Part shown: piece by piece, positions 6,401 through 7,822 of the stretch
Layout of the letters: every line of letters begins with the position of its first letter
Numbering within the stretch: the stretch's first letter is position 1
Origin: Candidatus Dormiibacterota bacterium
GTDB taxonomy: Bacteria; Chloroflexota; Dormibacteria; Aeolococcales; Aeolococcaceae
Assembly (NCBI GenBank): GCA_027451645.1
Contig: DAIDIX010000077.1
Location: 1 to 7,822 of the forward strand
Reading direction: 5' to 3'
Length of the DNA stretch: 7,822 nucleotides
Position numbers and translations under genes: made by a program
The notes under the pieces: generated by a model
Databases searched by the model: none
Told to the model about the DNA's origin: nothing
The model's input: only the letters and a program-made list of their open reading frames with translations

Positions 6401-7355
6401 GCATTTCATCAGGTGCAAGGGTTGATGTGCGTGCAGCATGAACAAGACGTTCGTATTCATCGACAAAGCTGTGGAAGGAGAGGGTGTCCGCACTGCGGAT
6501 AACTGGCACGAGAAGCATCCTGGAACCGTCTGGCTTTGTAAGGTCGACAGCAAGTCCAAGATGGACACCGCTGAAAACGCGAGATGGGCCTTCGGGAGTG
6601 TCCGTGAAATATGAGGCCATGTGCGGCATCCGGCTGGCTGCCTTGGCAATGGCGAAGGCAATGATATGCGTGAAAGAGAGCTTCACGGAGATTCCATGTG
6701 CAACAAGGAGCTCATTCAGCACCTTTCTCCGCTCCTCAAGCACTGCAACGGGAAGCGTTCGGAATGACGTTGCAGTTGGAATGCTCCTGCTTCGTTCCAT
6801 GTGACTGACAAGAACCTTCTCAGCACCCTTGAGAACCTGCTGCTCCCCGACTACGGGAAGGTGAAGGCCAGTGTCATGGCCATTCCCTGCACGGACATCG
6901 TCCTTGCGGATGCTTCCCCCAGGTCCGGATCCTGCAAGTGTTGCTACATCGACACCAAGCAATGCTGCCTTTCGACGTGCAAGCGGTGAGATATGAACAT
7001 CTGTCCACTCAGGACCGGGAAGTGCAGGAGTTCCACCTTTGACAGCAGGAGCAGGAGCCGCTCCTGCAGATGCTGCCTTCACTGAAGCAGATGCAGCTGC
7101 ACCATTTCCAGCTGCAACTGCACCAAGGGTTCCACCAACAGGTACCGTGACTCCCTCATCAGCAGCAATGGCTGTAAGCGTGCCATCTGCAGGGGCAGGA
7201 ACCTCTACATCCACCTTGTCAGTAGTCACTTCGACTACGGTCTCTCCCTCGGCCACAGGATCCCCCACTGACTTCAGCCACCTTGCCACCGTTCCTTCCG
7301 TAACAGACTCTCCCATTGCCGGGAGAACGATTGCAATTGACTCAGCATCACTCAT
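3441..7355 (-). CDS. kgd: multifunctional 2-oxoglutarate dehydrogenase: lipoyl, E3-binding, E2 succinyltransferase and E1 fusion
   Basis: This 1304-residue protein should decarboxylate 2-oxoglutarate (E1) and pass the succinyl group to CoA (E2) in the TCA cycle. Domains in order: a lipoyl domain (about 5-78) with the lipoylation lysine K47 in TTDKVDVEV; an Ala/Gly/Pro linker; an E3-binding domain (about 120-154, ISPLARRKAALLGVD ... GPGGSIRKDDV); the E2 catalytic domain (about 176-402) with active-site YDHRIIQG (H384); a second Ala/Gly/Pro linker (about 425-442); and E1 (about 450-1300). E1 has YREYGHL, FSLEG, HRGR (H629), GDVKYHL (H672), GDAAF at 734-738 leading to NN at 767-768 for thiamine diphosphate, GYRRYGHNETDEP, GTFSHRHA and GPEHSSSRIERFLQL. 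The E2-E1 order matches actinobacterial OdhA/Kgd, but those lack the lipoyl and E3-binding domains. ATG 7355 is preferred because AAAGGA lies ten bases upstream; ATG 7361 would add two residues but is too close to it. lpdA follows with a 4-bp overlap. Confidence 0.95.
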   Translation of the reverse strand: MSDAESIAIVLPAMGESVTEGTVARWLKSVGDPVAEGETVVEVTTDKVDVEVPAPADGTLTAIAADEGVTVPVGGTLGAVAAGNGAAASASVKAASAGAAPAPAVKGGTPALPGPEWTDVHISPLARRKAALLGVDVATLAGSGPGGSIRKDDVRAGNGHDTGLHLPVVGEQQVLKGAEKVLVSHMERSRSIPTATSFRTLPVAVLEERRKVLNELLVAHGISVKLSFTHIIAFAIAKAASRMPHMASYFTDTPEGPSRVFSGVHLGLAVDLTKPDGSRMLLVPVIRSADTLSFHSFVDEYERLVHAARTSTLAPDEMQGGTLTLTNPGGLGTVASVPRLMAGQGTIIAVGSIAYPAEWSSVSKDVIRQLGIAKVMTMTSTYDHRIIQGAESGSFLKDIEGMLEGEDGFYEKLAEDFGLTLPPFTPSPAGGLPAAAGTLAPSQWDEQISPGEIMRALGIQQLLGAYREYGHLQATLDPLQLQPVSRTPLLDPGTYNLQRGETIPSGIQGILPEGARTVGTVGDLVDWLESRYCQTIGFEFMHCDDPVLRSWIMERVEKRMERSIPSLDRVQVFEELSRANTLEEYLRKTFLGEKVFSLEGLEVLVPALQLVLDRLIASGTAHCVLGMAHRGRQAIISRVVTQSYDQVLRAYEYGTYEQPVSSAGSMGDVKYHLSGSGTYVSAGGKGIEVHLLPNPSHLEAVDAVVEGWTRSLQSQTGTAEPWDGGRACPVLIHGDAAFIAQGGVTETLNLAALAGYTTDGTLHIIANNQLGFTTNPDEGRSTTYATDVAKGFGIPVIHVNADDIESVLWSMQLAIDIREQFHRDVVIDIVGYRRYGHNETDEPSYTQPVMYDIIKAHPPVHQLYGEKLTREGLLSEQDRKSRLAAIQAEIKGEHQKVKSDGNHDIFVSGVVPDLDTPPSVPASTEQELRDALTHITTYPERFTLNPKLVKQMERRAQALDTNEVDFGTAEALAFAGLLHEGVPIRLSGQDTLRGTFSHRHAGVLNSHGEVWIPLQHLPGVSTQFTIVNSPLSELACIGFEYGYAAAYEKSLVLWEAQFGDFINNAQMIIDQFIASGRIKWGQHARLVLLLPHGYEGMGPEHSSSRIERFLQLGVDTNLRVVNCSTSSQYFHLLRDQAHQPIPLPLVVATPKSLLRNKAAAAGLQDLLTGKFQRVIDDPAVEDPNRIRRLLFCSGHVYYDLINSDLRTPDTAVVRVEQLYPFPVQECAELVKQYAKAKEIIWVQEEPENMGAWWYLTQQDVVRNGGWSVISRPPRASAAEGSEGLYHAEQHHVIEQALHGSGGSA
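3451..3456 (-). promoter_or_regulatory. perfect Shine-Dalgarno for lpdA inside the upstream gene
   Basis: AGGAGG on the minus strand sits six bases before the lpdA ATG, within codons of the last residues of the E2-E1 fusion protein. It decides the lpdA start at 3444 and shows that the two genes are translated from one mRNA. Confidence 0.85.
6044..6076. repeat. two adjacent perfect palindromes in the E2-E1 linker
   Basis: An 18-bp perfect palindrome, TTCCTGCAGCTGCAGGAA, lies at 6044-6061. Three bases later comes a 12-bp perfect palindrome, CTCCTGCAGGAG, at 6065-6076. Both fall in codons for the flexible Ala/Gly linker between the E2 and E1 domains. They may result from repeated GCA and GGA codons rather than from selection. 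Confidence 0.6.
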
Positions 7356-7365
7356 GACCATTCAT

Positions 7366-7371
7366 TCCTTT
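7366..7371 (-). promoter_or_regulatory. ribosome-binding site of the E2-E1 fusion gene
   Basis: AAAGGA on the minus strand lies ten bases before ATG 7355 but only four before ATG 7361. The spacing favours the inner start, giving a protein that begins MSDAES. Confidence 0.6.
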
Positions 7372-7401
7372 CAAGAGCAGTGACTCAGTGAACACGTCCT
7401 G

Positions 7402-7407
7402 ATTCTA
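7402..7407 (-). promoter_or_regulatory. candidate -10 box for the E2-E1 / lpdA operon
   Basis: TAGAAT on the minus strand matches the sigma-70-type -10 consensus TATAAT at five of six positions. It lies about 47 bp upstream of the start at 7355 and would give a leader of roughly 40 nt that includes the ribosome-binding site. No good -35 is seen at 16-18 bp, so activation by a regulator or a -10-driven promoter is possible. Confidence 0.4.
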
Positions 7408-7453
7408 CGCGTACGCAAGTTGGCTCCGCCGTAGCGGATTGCAGCATCGATGC
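7406..7453. promoter_or_regulatory. cluster of short dyads upstream of the E2-E1 operon
   Basis: Three dyads lie within 48 bp. Overlapping palindromes TACGCGTA (7406-7413) and GCGTACGC (7409-7416) abut the candidate -10. TCCGC-CGTA-GCGGA lies at 7425-7438. The 10-bp palindrome GCATCGATGC lies at 7444-7453. Their position between divergent genes suits operators. The cognate proteins are unknown. Confidence 0.35.
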
Positions 7454-7488
7454 ACCAGCACGGATCTCCAAGCATGGGTTTCGTCATG

Positions 7489-7507
7489 CGGCATGCGAGT
7501 CATGCCG
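7489..7507. repeat. 7-bp inverted repeat upstream of the leader ORF
   Basis: CGGCATG (7489-7495) and CATGCCG (7501-7507) are perfect reverse complements around the 5-nt loop CGAGT. The repeat ends two bases before the GAGGAG ribosome-binding site of the small ORF at 7526. It could act as an RNA hairpin affecting translation start or as a DNA operator; the sequence does not tell which. Confidence 0.4.
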
Positions 7508-7525
7508 TGAGGAGAGTGTACCGAC

Positions 7526-7600
7526 ATGACAGCCTGTGATGTCCGCGCTATGTCCGCGTATGACGCCTACGGTACATTTATCGATCACAGGAGTCCATGA
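7526..7600 (+). CDS. 24-codon upstream ORF (possible leader peptide)
   Basis: ATG 7526 opens a 24-codon frame ending with TGA at 7598-7600, one base before the ATG of the next gene at 7602. GAGGAGAG at 7509-7516 lies 9-11 bases upstream of the start and is a good ribosome-binding site. The ORF's own last codons contain the AGGAG that serves the next gene. The peptide (MTACDVRAMS..., ending DHRSP) has three Arg and two Tyr but no run of one amino acid as in classical attenuators, and no hydrophobic segment. The arrangement suggests translational coupling. The ORF is short and could be accidental; an alternative is that the downstream gene starts in its own frame at ATG 7539 or 7560. Confidence 0.4.
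   Translation: MTACDVRAMSAYDAYGTFIDHRSP
7539..7558. repeat. tandem ATGTCCGCG repeat
   Basis: ATGTCCGCG occurs at 7539-7547 and 7550-7558, 11 bp apart, about one helical turn. A degenerate third copy, ATGACGC, starts at 7560. The repeat lies 44-63 bp upstream of the gene at 7602 and inside the small upstream ORF. It may be an operator read on one face of the DNA. Confidence 0.35.
7589..7593 (+). promoter_or_regulatory. ribosome-binding site of the right-edge gene
   Basis: AGGAG lies eight bases before ATG 7602 and fixes this start over the in-frame ATGs at 7539 and 7560 and the GTG at 7536, none of which has a ribosome-binding site at proper spacing. Confidence 0.65.
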
Positions 7601-7601
7601 C

Positions 7602-7822
7602 ATGACACTGATCCAGCAGGCGCCAGGAAAACCTCCTCGGCATCTTCCTGCCTTCTCCTCGTCTCCGGAGAATGACAATCGACTCCGGAATGATCTTGCA
7701 TCACTGGTCTCGACCTGGAAGGGGTGTGCAACGCCTGCAACTCGCCGCACAGCTCCCACAACTGCAGAGCTTTCACGCTCCCTTATTGCATTCTCCAGCC
7801 ATCAGACAGCTGCACGGACAGG
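7602..7822 (+). CDS. unrecognised gene, 5' part only (continues past the right edge)
   Basis: From ATG 7602 the frame stays open to the window edge, giving 73 complete codons. The start is supported by AGGAG eight bases upstream, and codon choice resembles the other genes. The peptide begins MTLIQQAPGK and has no signal peptide or membrane helix. The first 25 residues are rich in Pro and Ser and look disordered. They are followed by a more structured-looking stretch, NRLRNDLASLVSTWKG, and then a Thr/Arg/Ala-rich part ending in SRSLIAFSSHQTAAR. I do not recognise a family. It is transcribed divergently from the 2-oxoglutarate dehydrogenase operon across about 245 bp. A regulator of that operon would be a natural guess from position, but nothing in the visible residues shows a DNA-binding motif. 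Confidence 0.65.
   Translation, partial: MTLIQQAPGKPPRHLPAFSSSPENDNRLRNDLASLVSTWKGCATPATRRTAPTTAELSRSLIAFSSHQTAART

Noticed and set aside
7051..7067. Inverted repeat GCAGGAG-CCG-CTCCTGC in the lipoyl-domain linker
   Set aside because: It falls in Ala/Gly/Pro linker codons that reuse GCA, GGA and GCT, so it is easily explained by codon repetition.
7484..7759. Minus-strand 91-codon ORF in the right-hand region
   Set aside because: It is composition noise with no motif. It lies opposite the better-supported plus-strand gene at 7602 and the control region, and has no convincing ribosome-binding site.

Overview
The window looks like a chromosomal stretch from an actinobacterium or a close relative. 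The main reason is a 1304-residue protein that fuses the E2 succinyltransferase and the E1 thiamine-diphosphate subunit of 2-oxoglutarate dehydrogenase. That E2-E1 fusion is a hallmark of Actinomycetota (Kgd/OdhA). GC content is moderate (mid-fifties percent by eye, not computed), lower than in many actinobacteria. All the larger genes share a codon style rich in GCA, GGA and CTC, so nothing stands out as recently acquired. Genus and species cannot be told from the sequence.

Layout, left to right. (1) 1-882, plus strand: the 3' end of a gene for a probably extracellular, cysteine-containing protein with a PKD-like stretch; its start lies outside the window. (2) 917-1714, minus strand: an integral-membrane CDP-alcohol phosphatidyltransferase with a complete catalytic motif, converging on gene 1 across a 34-bp gap. 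(3) 1781-2083, plus strand: a small two-helix membrane protein of lower certainty. It converges on the next gene and shares a CTAG that supplies both stop codons. (4) 3444-2080, minus strand: dihydrolipoyl dehydrogenase (E3). (5) 7355-3441, minus strand: the E2-E1 fusion, which here also carries an N-terminal lipoyl domain and an E3-binding domain. (6) 7356-7601: a divergent control region with several short dyads, a good -10 for the fusion gene, and a 24-codon upstream ORF on the plus strand. (7) 7602 to the right edge, plus strand: the first 73 codons of an unrecognised gene with a strong ribosome-binding site.

How the genes work together. Genes 5 and 4 form a two-gene operon joined by an ATGA stop/start overlap, with a perfect AGGAGG inside the end of the first gene. 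Together they encode every activity and carrier of a 2-oxoglutarate dehydrogenase complex: E1, lipoyl carrier, E2, E3-docking domain and E3. In well-studied Corynebacterium and Mycobacterium, OdhA/Kgd lacks the lipoyl and E3-binding domains and depends on the pyruvate dehydrogenase E2 for them. The arrangement here therefore looks self-sufficient and is the most notable point of the window. Otherwise the genes appear to be ordinary housekeeping or uncharacterised. I saw no mobile element, CRISPR array, tRNA or rRNA.
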